From: Patiriisocius marinus
GTDB lineage: Bacteria > Bacteroidota > Bacteroidia > Flavobacteriales > Flavobacteriaceae
Assembly (NCBI RefSeq): GCF_008974325.1
Contig: NZ_BKCG01000003.1
Span: 62,001 to 126,000 of the forward strand
Length of the DNA: 64,000 nt
Direction: 5' to 3'
Below, in pieces: positions 1 through 8,196 of the stretch. The notes below the pieces were generated by a model. It did not search any database. It was not told the DNA's origin and worked only from the letters and a program-made list of their open reading frames with translations. The number at the start of each line of letters is the position of its first letter. Within the stretch, counting starts at the first letter, position 1. Position numbers and translations under genes: made by a program.

Positions 1-620
1 TTTTCGAAACCTATGTCAGATAGACTCATATTTGGAAGCCTACTATGTGCGTATAAATTATCAAAGTGTTTTTCACAAGGATAATTTTTTAAATCTGTTT
101 TAGGTTCAAAAGTATCTTTCCATTTATTTTTAAATGGCGTGTAAACTACATAAGGATCACCATCTGCTTTAACTACATCATCTTTTTCAAATATTACTTG
201 ATCTTTGTAGTCATAGAATCCTATTTCAGAACTGTCATTAGAGTCACTGTCTTGCTTTTGCGTAGATAAAAATTTCTTAATTTCCTTGTCTCTTTCTTGA
301 GCATATACTTCGTAATCACGATTGGTAATTACATTTTGAATATTATAATCTGTTACTATATTTTTATAAACATCAATTGGCTTACCGTGGTAAATAGCTA
401 AACTACTACCGCGTTCTTGAAGTTTATTGCGCATTTCTTGTAAGGTTTCGTGTATAAACGTAACACGCGCATCATCTTTGGGTAATTCATTTAAAATTTC
501 AGAATCAAAAATAAAGATAGGCATTACGGGATATTTCCCATTTAATGCTTTATGAAACCCAACATTATCTTCAAGTCGTAAGTCCCTTCGGAACCAAAAT
601 ATATTTAATTTTTCAGCCAA
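1..620 (-). CDS. Cryptochrome/DNA photolyase family protein, N-terminal part
   Basis: Flavoprotein of the photolyase/cryptochrome family, which repairs UV pyrimidine dimers with blue light. About 206 N-terminal residues are visible; the C-terminal FAD-binding part lies beyond position 1. The hallmark FWFRRDLRLEDN near residue 8 opens the Rossmann-like antenna domain, followed by PIFIFDSEIL. No ATG is available: an in-frame TAA lies upstream, and the best start is TTG at 620, one base past the SDR stop codon, so the two genes are probably translationally coupled. It is the last visible gene of a light-stress operon with an SDR and an SRPBCC protein. The exact subtype (class I CPD photolyase or DASH/cryptochrome) cannot be set from this fragment. 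Confidence 0.88.
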   Translation of the reverse strand, partial: MAEKLNIFWFRRDLRLEDNVGFHKALNGKYPVMPIFIFDSEILNELPKDDARVTFIHETLQEMRNKLQERGSSLAIYHGKPIDVYKNIVTDYNIQNVITNRDYEVYAQERDKEIKKFLSTQKQDSDSNDSSEIGFYDYKDQVIFEKDDVVKADGDPYVVYTPFKNKWKDTFEPKTDLKNYPCEKHFDNLYAHSRLPNMSLSDIGFE

Positions 621-621
621 A

Positions 622-1314
622 TCAATCTGTTTTTAAAGTAGACATTCCTCCGTCAACACCAACTACTTGGCCAGACATCCAAGAACTATCTTCGCTAAGC
701 AAAAATGCGGCTATATTTGAAATATCCTTTGCTGTTCCTATTCTTTTTAAAGGATGACGTTCGCCCATCTTTTCTTTTTTCTCATCAGTAGAAAGCAGTC
801 TGCCTGCAAGGGGAGTATCAGTTAGGGAAGGAGCTATTACGTTCACTCTCATAGTAGGAGCATACTCGGCCGCTAAAGCTTTAGCAAAGCCTTCAATTGC
901 TCCTTTTGATGCAGCTACACTTGTGTGAAATGGCATACCTAAACCTACAGCTACGGTGCTAAAAAACACTAAACTTGAATTTTTAGAAGCGACAAGTTTT
1001 GGTAAAATACCTTGTACAACTTTTACTAATCCAATAAAATTAATGTCTAAATCTTGTTGAAAAGCTTCTGGTGAAATTCGTTTAAACGGTTTCAGATTAA
1101 TACTTCCTGGACAATATACTAAACCGTGAATTTCGTTTGGTAATTCTAAAGTAGAAATAGCATCAGTAGAAACATCAAATTCAATGTGTTTAACATTCTC
1201 AGGGACATTTTTATTAGTTCTTGAAGCGATAATAACGTTATTTTCTTCTGAAATTTTAAGTGCTATTTCATTTCCTATTCCGTAGGAACCTCCTATAAGT
1301 AATATGTTTTTCAT
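622..1314 (-). CDS. SDR family oxidoreductase, atypical active site
   Basis: Short-chain dehydrogenase/reductase fold of 230 residues, normal for classical SDRs. The glycine-rich nucleotide site GGSYGIG is at residues 8-14, a YCPGSIN segment replaces the usual NNAG, a Ser/Thr pair is at 119-120 and the catalytic-type Lys is at 137. The Tyr normally four residues before that Lys is Val133 (TSVAASK), so ordinary SDR catalysis is doubtful. The C-terminal VDGG signature is present near 220. It lies between the SRPBCC gene (21 bp upstream) and the photolyase gene. Families with a VAASK-type centre occur next to photolyases, but the substrate is not known to me. Confidence 0.85.
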   Translation of the reverse strand: MKNILLIGGSYGIGNEIALKISEENNVIIASRTNKNVPENVKHIEFDVSTDAISTLELPNEIHGLVYCPGSINLKPFKRISPEAFQQDLDINFIGLVKVVQGILPKLVASKNSSLVFFSTVAVGLGMPFHTSVAASKGAIEGFAKALAAEYAPTMRVNVIAPSLTDTPLAGRLLSTDEKKEKMGERHPLKRIGTAKDISNIAAFLLSEDSSWMSGQVVGVDGGMSTLKTD

Positions 1315-1335
1315 AAATATTTTTTGAAGTGAGAA

Positions 1336-1803
1336 TTACTCAGGGTAGATTCCGAAAAGCTCAATTAACTTTTCTCTTCTATAATTGAATATTTCATCTA
1401 ATTTTGGTTTTACAATTATAGGATGCACTAATTGTCCTAAAATACCCATTGGTACTTTATAATCAATAACATCTTCCATTTCTACACCACCTGGAATTTC
1501 TTTAATAAAATGCTTATGATGCCATAAAGAATAAGGTCCAAAGCGTTGCTCGTCAACAAAATAACTATTATTAACAACGTGTGTAATTTCTGTAACCCAT
1601 TTGGTTTTTATTCCTAAGACAGGAGTCACAATATATTGAATAATTTGACCGGAGTACATGGGTCTATCAGCTCCAGAAAGTATATTAAAACCCATATAGT
1701 CAGGAGTTATTGTTTTTAAATTTTTTGGGTTAGAAAGAAATTCCCAAGCAACTTCCTTTGATATGGGTAGCTTTTGAAGTGAACGTTTAGTGTATATTTT
1801 CAT
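1336..1803 (-). CDS. SRPBCC family protein (START/Bet v1-like)
   Basis: Protein of 155 residues with the helix-grip pattern of the SRPBCC superfamily (polyketide cyclase/ligand-binding type): an N-terminal strand and helix with SKEVAWEFLSNPKNLKTITP, a central beta-sheet, and a C-terminal helix ending in REKLIELFGIYPE. Such proteins bind hydrophobic ligands, and many bacterial photolyase operons carry one. It has no signal peptide and should be cytoplasmic. It lies 21 bp upstream of the SDR gene and 21 bp downstream of a 39-codon basic ORF, so all four are probably one transcript. The ligand is unknown. Confidence 0.85.
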   Translation of the reverse strand: MKIYTKRSLQKLPISKEVAWEFLSNPKNLKTITPDYMGFNILSGADRPMYSGQIIQYIVTPVLGIKTKWVTEITHVVNNSYFVDEQRFGPYSLWHHKHFIKEIPGGVEMEDVIDYKVPMGILGQLVHPIIVKPKLDEIFNYRREKLIELFGIYPE

Positions 1804-1824
1804 TAGTTATTTTGATAGTATAGA

Positions 1825-1944
1825 TTAACGGCGTGACAACACTTTGTTATTCATTGTGAGTAATCTATAATAATCTGTTTTAGACATTTTTTTCTTAAAT
1901 CTAGATCTCATTTTCCCTGTAATATTTTTTAAGTAAGTTTTCAT
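1825..1944 (-). CDS. Small basic protein, 39 aa, unknown
   Basis: ATG-initiated ORF of 39 residues with about a dozen Lys/Arg, including a RFKKKMSKTDYYRLL segment and an RR end. It has no membrane segment and I recognise no family. It sits at the head of the photolyase operon with 21 bp to the next gene. The high basic content would suit a nucleic-acid-binding or regulatory small protein, but that is speculation. It may also be a non-coding leader; conservation of the reading frame in relatives would decide. Confidence 0.4.
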   Translation of the reverse strand: MKTYLKNITGKMRSRFKKKMSKTDYYRLLTMNNKVLSRR

Positions 1945-2006
1945 AGCACAAATTTTCGACTAAGATAATTATGTTTTACATTTTAATAATTCCCTTAAAC
2001 AAAATA

Positions 2007-2038
2007 TTAACATATATTACAACAAAACAGTATGTTAA
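2007..2038. promoter_or_regulatory. Inverted repeat upstream of photolyase operon
   Basis: The gene-free stretch 1945-2286 contains a perfect 8-bp inverted repeat, TTAACATA, 16 bp, TATGTTAA, centred about 78 bp upstream of the first small ORF of the photolyase operon. This is a possible operator for a light- or stress-responsive regulator. The same gap also holds a TATATTTG box at 2086-2093 on the plus strand that could serve the DUF2911 gene, although I see no good -33 element. Nothing else is visible in the gap. Confidence 0.3.
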
Positions 2039-2286
2039 CGTTTTTAAGAGTGTTTTTGAAATGTGTTAGCCATGGTTAGTATAATTATATTTGCGGTGTT
2101 AGTAACGTTCTATATTCATATTTCAATAAACTTTTTTTATTTTTTTTAATCAGGATAAAATATGACAGTAGAATAGATAATTGAGTATTAAGTAATGATT
2201 CTATTTTTTAAGTTTTTGTTAACTCTTATCTAAAAGTCACTTCGCTAAATTCGCAACACTTAAAAAATTTAAACAAATTTATAATT

Positions 2287-3129
2287 ATGAAAAATGTATT
2301 TTTTTATTTAGCTGTTGTTTGTTTGTCTTTTAGCGCTATGGCTCAAATTCAAACACCTGCACCAAGTCCAACACAAAAGATGGATCAAAAAGTAGGATTG
2401 ACAGATGTAACTATTGAGTACTCTAGACCTTCTATGAAAGGTAGAACAATTTTTGGAGATTTAGTTCCTTATGACAAAATGTGGAGAACTGGAGCAAACA
2501 AAAACACTATGGTCACTTTTGGAGATGACGTTATGATAGGGGGAAAAGAAGTTAAAGCTGGAGAATATGCCGTATTTACTAAGCCTGGTGCTGTAAACTG
2601 GGAAGTATATTTTTATAATGATACAAATAACTGGGGAACTCCAGAAAAATGGGATGATAGTAAAGTAGTTGCTTCGGTAACAGCGAAAACTTCTGCAATG
2701 CCTATGTCTGTTGAAACTTTCACAATTTCACTTGATGATGTAAAAACTGATGGTGCAAATTTAGGATTGATGTGGGATAAGACATATGTTTCAGTACCGT
2801 TTACTACAATGACAGACAAGATGGTTTCTAAAAGTATCGAATCTGTTATGAATGGTCCTGCTGCTAATGACTATTACTCAGCTGCAGTATATTACTTAGA
2901 AAATGGAAAAGATATCAATAAAGCGAAAACGTGGATTGATCAAGCTGTTTCAATGAATGATGGTGCTTACTGGTATAAGAGACAACAATCTTTAATCTAC
3001 GCTAAAGCGGGAGATACTAAAGGAGCTATTAAAGCTGCAAAAAAATCTATGGAGCAAGCACAAACTGCTGGAAATATGGATTATGTAGCATTAAACAAGA
3101 AATCGTTGAAGGAATGGGGAGCTATGTAA
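2287..3129 (+). CDS. DUF2911 domain-containing secreted protein
   Basis: Protein of 280 residues with a Sec signal peptide (MKNVFFYLAVVCLSFSAMAQ, cleavage after AMA). Residues about 25-170 match the DUF2911 pattern: VTIEYSRPSMKGRTIFG, VPYDKMWRTGANKNT, GGKEVKAGEYAVFTKPG and a YNDTNNWGTP segment. The C-terminal 90 residues look helical and TPR-like (AAVYYLENGKDINKAKTWIDQA, then AKAGDTKGAIKAAKKS). The family is common in Bacteroidota and has no known function; periplasmic or outer-membrane location is inferred from the signal peptide. It is a single gene with its own terminator. Confidence 0.9.
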   Translation: MKNVFFYLAVVCLSFSAMAQIQTPAPSPTQKMDQKVGLTDVTIEYSRPSMKGRTIFGDLVPYDKMWRTGANKNTMVTFGDDVMIGGKEVKAGEYAVFTKPGAVNWEVYFYNDTNNWGTPEKWDDSKVVASVTAKTSAMPMSVETFTISLDDVKTDGANLGLMWDKTYVSVPFTTMTDKMVSKSIESVMNGPAANDYYSAAVYYLENGKDINKAKTWIDQAVSMNDGAYWYKRQQSLIYAKAGDTKGAIKAAKKSMEQAQTAGNMDYVALNKKSLKEWGAM

Positions 3130-3151
3130 TAATAGCATTATTAAATTACAC

Positions 3152-3187
3152 AAAAAAAATCCCGAACGAAAGTTCGGGATTTTTTTA
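3152..3187. terminator. Bidirectional rho-independent terminator
   Basis: A 9-bp stem ATCCCGAAC / GTTCGGGAT with a GAAA tetraloop (3159-3180), flanked by an A run on the left and a T run on the right. It ends the DUF2911 transcript and, read on the other strand, the thiolase-NlpC operon. Confidence 0.9.
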
Positions 3188-3205
3188 TTTTATATAAATA
3201 AGTAA

Positions 3206-3955
3206 TTAAACAATTCGCTTTATTACTCTAAGCTTATGAGTGTGTGTATTCTTTTCGTAGTTAAATATACCTGTGTGGTCTAATCGATCTATACGCACTT
3301 TTCCGTGTGCGTGTATTATATAGTGATCTTCCATTATAATACCTACGTGTACAATAGCCCCATCTGCATTATCAAAAAAGGCTAAATCTCCAGGTTCACT
3401 TTCTTCAATGAAACTTAAAGCTTCACCTTGGGTTGCTTGCTGGCTAGCATCTCGTAATAGCTTGTGTCCATTTAATTTATAGACCATTTGAGTAAAGCCA
3501 CTGCAATCAATTCCGAAAGGAGTTTTTCCTCCCCATAAATAAGGAGAATTTAAATACAGTAAAGCAGTTTCAATAAAACGCTCCTTAGGGTATACGTTTT
3601 GAAAATTTCGGCCTTCAAATTTATGACTCAAAAAGGATAGACCATTTAAAGTACTTCCCATAATTACGGATAGCATTTGGTTTTCTTCAGTTTGAATCAT
3701 ATCAACAAGATCCTCTGTTAAAATAGGTTGTTGATTTTTTAATTCGGTATGAATTTCTTCGGTTAAAAAAACAAATTGTTTATTGTCAATCCAACCTTCA
3801 TACTTATCATAATCTAAACGAATACGACTCCATTTTTTACGTTCTTCTAATACTTTAAAACTTTCACCGTAAAGTACCTGTGTAACCATTTCGCTACTAT
3901 CAGCAGCTTCAGCCCTCAAAGGGACAATACTAAGGTTACAAATTGCGTATTTCAT
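3206..3955 (-). CDS. SH3 domain and NlpC/P60 peptidoglycan endopeptidase
   Basis: Cell-wall cysteine peptidase of 249 residues. The N-terminal part (about 1-65) resembles a bacterial SH3 domain (VLYGESFKVLEERKKWSRIRL, EGWID). Residues about 120-245 are the NlpC/P60 catalytic domain, with Cys151 in GIDCSGF, His203 in IVHVGI and His215 in YIIHAHG as the Cys-His-His triad. No signal peptide is evident, although the family cleaves peptide stems in peptidoglycan; the same lack is common in flavobacterial homologs. It starts 27 bp after the thiolase stop, so the two are co-transcribed. Confidence 0.9.
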   Translation of the reverse strand: MKYAICNLSIVPLRAEAADSSEMVTQVLYGESFKVLEERKKWSRIRLDYDKYEGWIDNKQFVFLTEEIHTELKNQQPILTEDLVDMIQTEENQMLSVIMGSTLNGLSFLSHKFEGRNFQNVYPKERFIETALLYLNSPYLWGGKTPFGIDCSGFTQMVYKLNGHKLLRDASQQATQGEALSFIEESEPGDLAFFDNADGAIVHVGIIMEDHYIIHAHGKVRIDRLDHTGIFNYEKNTHTHKLRVIKRIV

Positions 3956-3982
3956 TATAGGAGTGTGGTCTTGGTCTTTTTA

Positions 3983-5161
3983 TTAAGCTAATTCTAAAAC
4001 CATTGCAGAAGCACCACCACCACCATTGCAAATAGCTGCGGCTCCTAGTTTACCTTTATTTTGTTTCATTACATTTACTAATGTAATAAGTATTCTAACT
4101 CCGCTACAACCTAGTGGATGACCTAATGATACAGCACCACCATTTACATTTACGTTAGCGTCGTTTAATCCTAAAATTTTCATATTTGCTAAACCTACTA
4201 CAGCAAAAGCTTCGTTAAATTCAAAGAAATCTACATCGTCTTGTGATACTCCAGCTTTCGCTAATGCCTTTGGCAATGCTAGGGAAGGAGCAGTAGTAAA
4301 CCATTCTGGTTCATGAGCAGCATCTGCATATCCTTTAATATATGCAAGAGGTGTTAAGTTTAATTCCTTAGCTTTTTCTTCACTCATTAATATCATCGCA
4401 CCAGCACCATCATTAATGGTAGATGCATTTGCAGCAGTTACAGTTCCTTCTTTAGTAAATGCAGCACGTAAAGCAGGAATTTTTTCCATTTTTACATTTT
4501 TGAATTCTTCATCTTCATCAACTATAAGAGCGTCACCACGGCGTTGTGGTACTGCTACAGGAACAACTTCATCTTTAAATTTTCCTTCACTCCATGCTTT
4601 TGCAGATCTGTTGTAAGATTGTACTGCAAATGCATCTTGATCTTCACGGCTAAAGTTGTGTTCGCTTGCGCACATATCTGCACAAACACCCATTGCGTTT
4701 TGATCATAAGCATCAACTAGACCGTCTTTTTGCATACCGTCTATTAGCGTTGCAGGACCAAACTTGACTCCGTTACGCATATGTACGTAATGAGGAATGT
4801 TACTCATACTTTCCATACCACCAGCAACAACTACTGAAGCATCACCCAAAGCAATTGCTTGAGCTGCATTCATAACTGCTTTCATTCCTGAAGCACAAAC
4901 CTTATTTACAGTAGTACATGGCACTTTATTTGAGATACCAGCACCAAGAGCAGCTTGCCTAGCAGGAGCTTGTCCTACACCAGCTTGAACAACGTTCCCC
5001 ATATACACCTCTTCTACAAGAGAAGGATCTAGATTGATGTTGTCTAATGCACCTTTTATAGCGGCACTACCTAATTGTACTGCTGTTAAAGAAGATAATG
5101 AACCCATAAAACTACCTATAGGTGTGCGTATTGCTGAAACGATTACAACTTTCTTGCTCAT
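3983..5161 (-). CDS. Acetyl-CoA C-acyltransferase (thiolase)
   Basis: Thiolase of 392 residues, the normal family length, that condenses two acetyl-CoA or cleaves 3-ketoacyl-CoA. Catalytic residues are all in place: Cys89 in NKVCASGMKA, His348 in NGGAVSLGHPLG and Cys378 in AICNGGGGASA. The sequence is closer to the acetoacetyl-CoA type (AtoB/PhaA) than to long-chain FadA, but substrate range cannot be read with certainty. Cytoplasmic. It is the first gene of an operon with the NlpC/P60 gene and has a recognisable sigma-A promoter at 5262-5292. Confidence 0.93.
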   Translation of the reverse strand: MSKKVVIVSAIRTPIGSFMGSLSSLTAVQLGSAAIKGALDNINLDPSLVEEVYMGNVVQAGVGQAPARQAALGAGISNKVPCTTVNKVCASGMKAVMNAAQAIALGDASVVVAGGMESMSNIPHYVHMRNGVKFGPATLIDGMQKDGLVDAYDQNAMGVCADMCASEHNFSREDQDAFAVQSYNRSAKAWSEGKFKDEVVPVAVPQRRGDALIVDEDEEFKNVKMEKIPALRAAFTKEGTVTAANASTINDGAGAMILMSEEKAKELNLTPLAYIKGYADAAHEPEWFTTAPSLALPKALAKAGVSQDDVDFFEFNEAFAVVGLANMKILGLNDANVNVNGGAVSLGHPLGCSGVRILITLVNVMKQNKGKLGAAAICNGGGGASAMVLELA

Positions 5162-5261
5162 AGTATTTCTGAAATTTTAACTCGTTATAGTATGTTATAT
5201 TCTAGTTAATTACGGTTATAAATAGGGATATTACTGCCTTAATAGTGCGTAATTATTCTTG

Positions 5262-5292
5262 CAAATTTACGGATTATTAACTAATTTATCAA
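5262..5292 (-). promoter_or_regulatory. Bacteroidota sigma-A promoter for thiolase operon
   Basis: On the minus strand a -7 box TAAATTTG (5262-5269) matches TAnnTTTG exactly and is preceded, 20 bp upstream, by a TTG (5290-5292) as the -33 element. The 5' leader to the thiolase ATG is about 90 nt. Confidence 0.6.
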
Positions 5293-5359
5293 TCATTCAT
5301 TCGCTCGGTTTTGGGATAAATCATTGTAGTTGTATACCTTTACTCAGCAGCTCAAAAAT

Positions 5360-7405
5360 ATGGAACGAATTTTAGGAACTTTATCACGTAATCAATCACT
5401 TATTTATAAAGTGTTTTTGTTCATTGCGTCCACGTTTTTAATTATTTACCTTTTTCCTAAAGGGGGACAGTTTAAATATAATTTTCAAAAAGGAAAACCT
5501 TGGCAATACGAAAACTTATATGCGCCTTTTGGTTTTACTATTAAAAAGGATGCTGAAACCTTAGCTGCCGAAGAGCAGAAAATTAGAGCTAATACGGTTC
5601 CGTTTTTCAATGTTAAAAAAGGATTAGTTAATGAAGTGAAAATTAATTTTGAACGCCTTTTAAATGAAACTTATATAGACTCGTTGTATGATATTTCGGT
5701 TTCCGAAATAAAACAGACAGGTATAAAACTTGTCGATAATATATATGAGAAGGGCGTTACAGATCAAATTTATCCTTATAATGACGAACAGTTAATTTAT
5801 CTAAAAAATGACAATACTATAACTGAAGCTACTTTTCAGCAACTTTTACAAGTAGAAAAACTCGATGAAGTTATTGGACAACCTTTCGCAAATGCTAAAA
5901 CCGATAGGAATGAAGTTCTCTTAAAAAAGATTTTAAATAGAGTTGTTCAGTCTAATGTTACATTTGATAAAGACCTTACCGAAACTACTATTGCAAGCCA
6001 AATTGAAACAATTAATCCTAATAGAGGGATTATTGAAAAAGGGGGGAGGATTATTGCAAAAGGAGAAGTTGTTGAAGGTGACACCTATCAAATTCTTGAT
6101 TCTTTAAGAGCGGAATACCAATCTCAGGTATGGTCTAAATCTAATTACTTATGGCTTATTGTTGGGTATAGCTTATTGGTAATGCTAGTTTTGCTAATGT
6201 TGTTTTTATTTCTGAAACAATACAGACCCGAAATCTATAATAATAGCACTAAAATTACTTTTATATTTTTCAATATTTTATTGATGGTATTGCTTACTAC
6301 AATAGTGGTAAAGCTTGATGCTAAGTACGTTTACGTTGTGCCATTGTGTATTTTACCGTTAATTTTAAAAGCATTTTTCGATGCACGTTTGGGGTTATTT
6401 GTTCATGTATTAACTATTCTACTTTTAGGGTTTATAGTGCCAAACAGTTTTGAATATATATTCTTACAAATAATAGCTGGTATTGTAACTATTTTAACGG
6501 CTTCAGAGCTTTATAAGCGAGCTAATTTATTTATTTCAGTTGGACAGATAACTTTAGTTTATATAGTAGGGTATTTCGCATTTATATTAATACATGAGGG
6601 GAATATTGAAAATGTAGCAATTGAAAATTTTGGGTATTTTGTATTATGTGGTTTAGCTACATTATTTGCTCACCCTTTAATTTACTTCTATGAAAAGTTA
6701 TTTGGATTGGTTTCCGATGTTTCACTTTTAGAGTTAAGTGATACTAATTCTAAACTGCTTAAAGAGTTATCTGATAAGGCACCAGGAACATTTCATCATT
6801 CCTTAAATGTAGCCAATTTGGCTGAAGCTGCTGCTCAAGAAATAGGGGCAAATTCAATGTTAGTTAGAGTAGGAGCATTGTATCACGATATAGGTAAAAT
6901 GGCAAACCCTACATATTTTACAGAAAACCAAGTAAATAATGTTAACACACATAGTGAATTAGATCCTATTGAAAGTGCATCAATAATTGTTGGTCACGTA
7001 ATTAAAGGAATTGAAATTGCTAGAAAAAATAAACTACCAGACAGAATCATAGATTTTATAAGAACACATCATGGAACAAGCTTAGTCTACTATTTCTATA
7101 AATTAGAATTAGAAACCCAAGGAGAAGCAGCTATGGAAGATTTTAGATATCCTGGGCCAATGCCTTTTTCTAAGGAAACAGCTATATTAATGATGAGTGA
7201 TAGCGTTGAAGCAGCTAGTAAAAGTTTGAAGAATCCTACGTCAACTAAAATAGATTCGTTTGTTGAAAAAATTATTAATGGACAAATGGAACAAGGACAG
7301 TTTTTAAATTCCAATATCACATTTAAAGAAATTGAATTAATTAAGAAAGTACTTAAAAAGAAGTTGAATAATATTTATCATTTAAGAGTAGAGTATCCTG
7401 AGTAA
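5360..7405 (+). CDS. pgpH: 7TM-HD family phosphohydrolase (PgpH type)
   Basis: Membrane protein of 681 residues with an extracytoplasmic 7TMR-HDED-type domain after one N-terminal helix (about 10-30), a seven-helix membrane region (about 263-447) and a cytoplasmic HD domain (about 470-650). HD motif residues are visible in APGTFHHSLN (near 479), ALYHDIGKM (near 508) and RTHHGTS (near 567). PgpH proteins hydrolyse cyclic di-AMP, and that is the likely role. I chose ATG at 5360 (MERILGTLSRNQSL) over an in-frame TTG at 5330 because homologs start with a short polar segment before the first helix. A weak AT-rich stem-loop follows at 7459-7490 in the otherwise empty stretch before the tRNAs. Confidence 0.9.
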   Translation: MERILGTLSRNQSLIYKVFLFIASTFLIIYLFPKGGQFKYNFQKGKPWQYENLYAPFGFTIKKDAETLAAEEQKIRANTVPFFNVKKGLVNEVKINFERLLNETYIDSLYDISVSEIKQTGIKLVDNIYEKGVTDQIYPYNDEQLIYLKNDNTITEATFQQLLQVEKLDEVIGQPFANAKTDRNEVLLKKILNRVVQSNVTFDKDLTETTIASQIETINPNRGIIEKGGRIIAKGEVVEGDTYQILDSLRAEYQSQVWSKSNYLWLIVGYSLLVMLVLLMLFLFLKQYRPEIYNNSTKITFIFFNILLMVLLTTIVVKLDAKYVYVVPLCILPLILKAFFDARLGLFVHVLTILLLGFIVPNSFEYIFLQIIAGIVTILTASELYKRANLFISVGQITLVYIVGYFAFILIHEGNIENVAIENFGYFVLCGLATLFAHPLIYFYEKLFGLVSDVSLLELSDTNSKLLKELSDKAPGTFHHSLNVANLAEAAAQEIGANSMLVRVGALYHDIGKMANPTYFTENQVNNVNTHSELDPIESASIIVGHVIKGIEIARKNKLPDRIIDFIRTHHGTSLVYYFYKLELETQGEAAMEDFRYPGPMPFSKETAILMMSDSVEAASKSLKNPTSTKIDSFVEKIINGQMEQGQFLNSNITFKEIELIKKVLKKKLNNIYHLRVEYPE

Positions 7406-7613
7406 GAACTATATTATTTAGAGCGATATTATAGCATTCTATATATCGATTCAATAGGTTTGAAATAACTAAAGTTACAATTATTTCAAAATTTATTATT
7501 TACTTATTAAATTAGGTGTAGAGCTATGTTGTTGAAAATAATAAGTTTATAAATAAGGTTTATTTTAATCTTAAAAAAATATCATTTTTAAGTAAAAAAA
7601 GTGTCTAATTATA

Positions 7614-7644
7614 TTGTGAGAATGTTTAATTAAATTTACCTTTG
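7614..7644 (+). promoter_or_regulatory. Sigma-A promoter of the tRNA cluster
   Basis: TTG at 7614-7616, a 20-bp spacer, then TACCTTTG at 7637-7644, an exact TAnnTTTG -7 box. It lies 35 bp upstream of tRNA-Ser and should drive all three tRNAs. Confidence 0.65.
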
Positions 7645-7678
7645 CAACCGCATTTAAATATGCAATCATTGAAATACT

Positions 7679-7767
7679 GGAGAGGTGCCTGAGTGGCCGA
7701 AAGGAGCGGTTTGCTAAATCGTCGTAGGTGGAAACACTTACCCAGGGTTCGAATCCCTGTCTCTCCG
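7679..7767 (+). tRNA. tRNA-Ser (anticodon GCU)
   Basis: Cloverleaf of about 89 nt with acceptor stem GGAGAGG/TCTCTCC, the long variable arm typical of serine tRNAs, T arm GGGTTCGAATCCC and anticodon loop TTGCTAA, giving GCU for AGC/AGU codons. The CCA end is not encoded. First of a three-tRNA cluster. Confidence 0.95.
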
Positions 7768-7841
7768 CAAATGTCAAGAAGAATAGAGTAGTAATACTTT
7801 ATTCTTTTTTATTTGAAAGTAAATAGTTCAGCTATTATTTT

Positions 7842-7916
7842 CGGGGTATAGCGTAGCCCGGTTATCGCGCCTCGTTTGGGACGAGGAGGTCGCAAGTTCG
7901 AATCTTGCTACCCCGA
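7842..7916 (+). tRNA. tRNA-Pro (anticodon UGG)
   Basis: Acceptor stem CGGGGTA/TACCCCG, anticodon stem CCTCG/CGAGG with loop TTTGGGA giving UGG, and T arm with GTTCGAATC. CCA not encoded. Confidence 0.95.
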
Positions 7917-7935
7917 CATTTAATTAATTACGAGA

Positions 7936-8009
7936 GGGCTCGTAGCTCAGCTGGATAGAGCACCTCCCTTCTAAGGAGGCGGTCACAGGTTCGAATCCTG
8001 TCGGGCTCA
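7936..8009 (+). tRNA. tRNA-Arg (anticodon UCU)
   Basis: Acceptor stem GGGCTCG/CGGGCTC (two wobble pairs), D arm GCTCAGCTGGATAGAGC, anticodon stem CCTCC/GGAGG with loop CTTCTAA giving UCU for AGA/AGG, and T arm AGGTTCGAATCCT. CCA not encoded. Confidence 0.95.
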
Positions 8010-8140
8010 CATTAAATCTTTATAAGAAACTGTTTTACAGTGGATTATGAAGATTTTTTTGTTTTGTAGCCTTTTTTTTTAAGCTATAATATATACTCTA
8101 GCTAAATTTTTTATGCAGTTATTCTTATGATAATTAGAAC

Positions 8141-8170
8141 AAAAAAAAATCTCCATTTGGAGATTTTTTT
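8141..8170. terminator. Rho-independent terminator of RND operon
   Basis: Stem AATCTCC/GGAGATT with loop ATTT, A run on the left and T run on the right. It lies downstream of the DUF2892 gene on the minus strand and could also stop the tRNA transcript from the left. The stretch 8010-8140 between tRNA-Arg and this hairpin shows nothing else. Confidence 0.75.
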
Positions 8171-8196
8171 AATTTAGATTTTTAAATCTTAATATA

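Noticed and set aside
7571-7777. Open reading frame on the minus strand across tRNA-Ser
   Set aside because: It is antisense to a well-formed tRNA gene; the frame is open only because of the tRNA sequence.
7679-8009. Integration site or mobile island at the tRNA cluster
   Set aside because: No integrase, direct repeat of a tRNA 3' end or phage gene is visible next to the cluster within the window.
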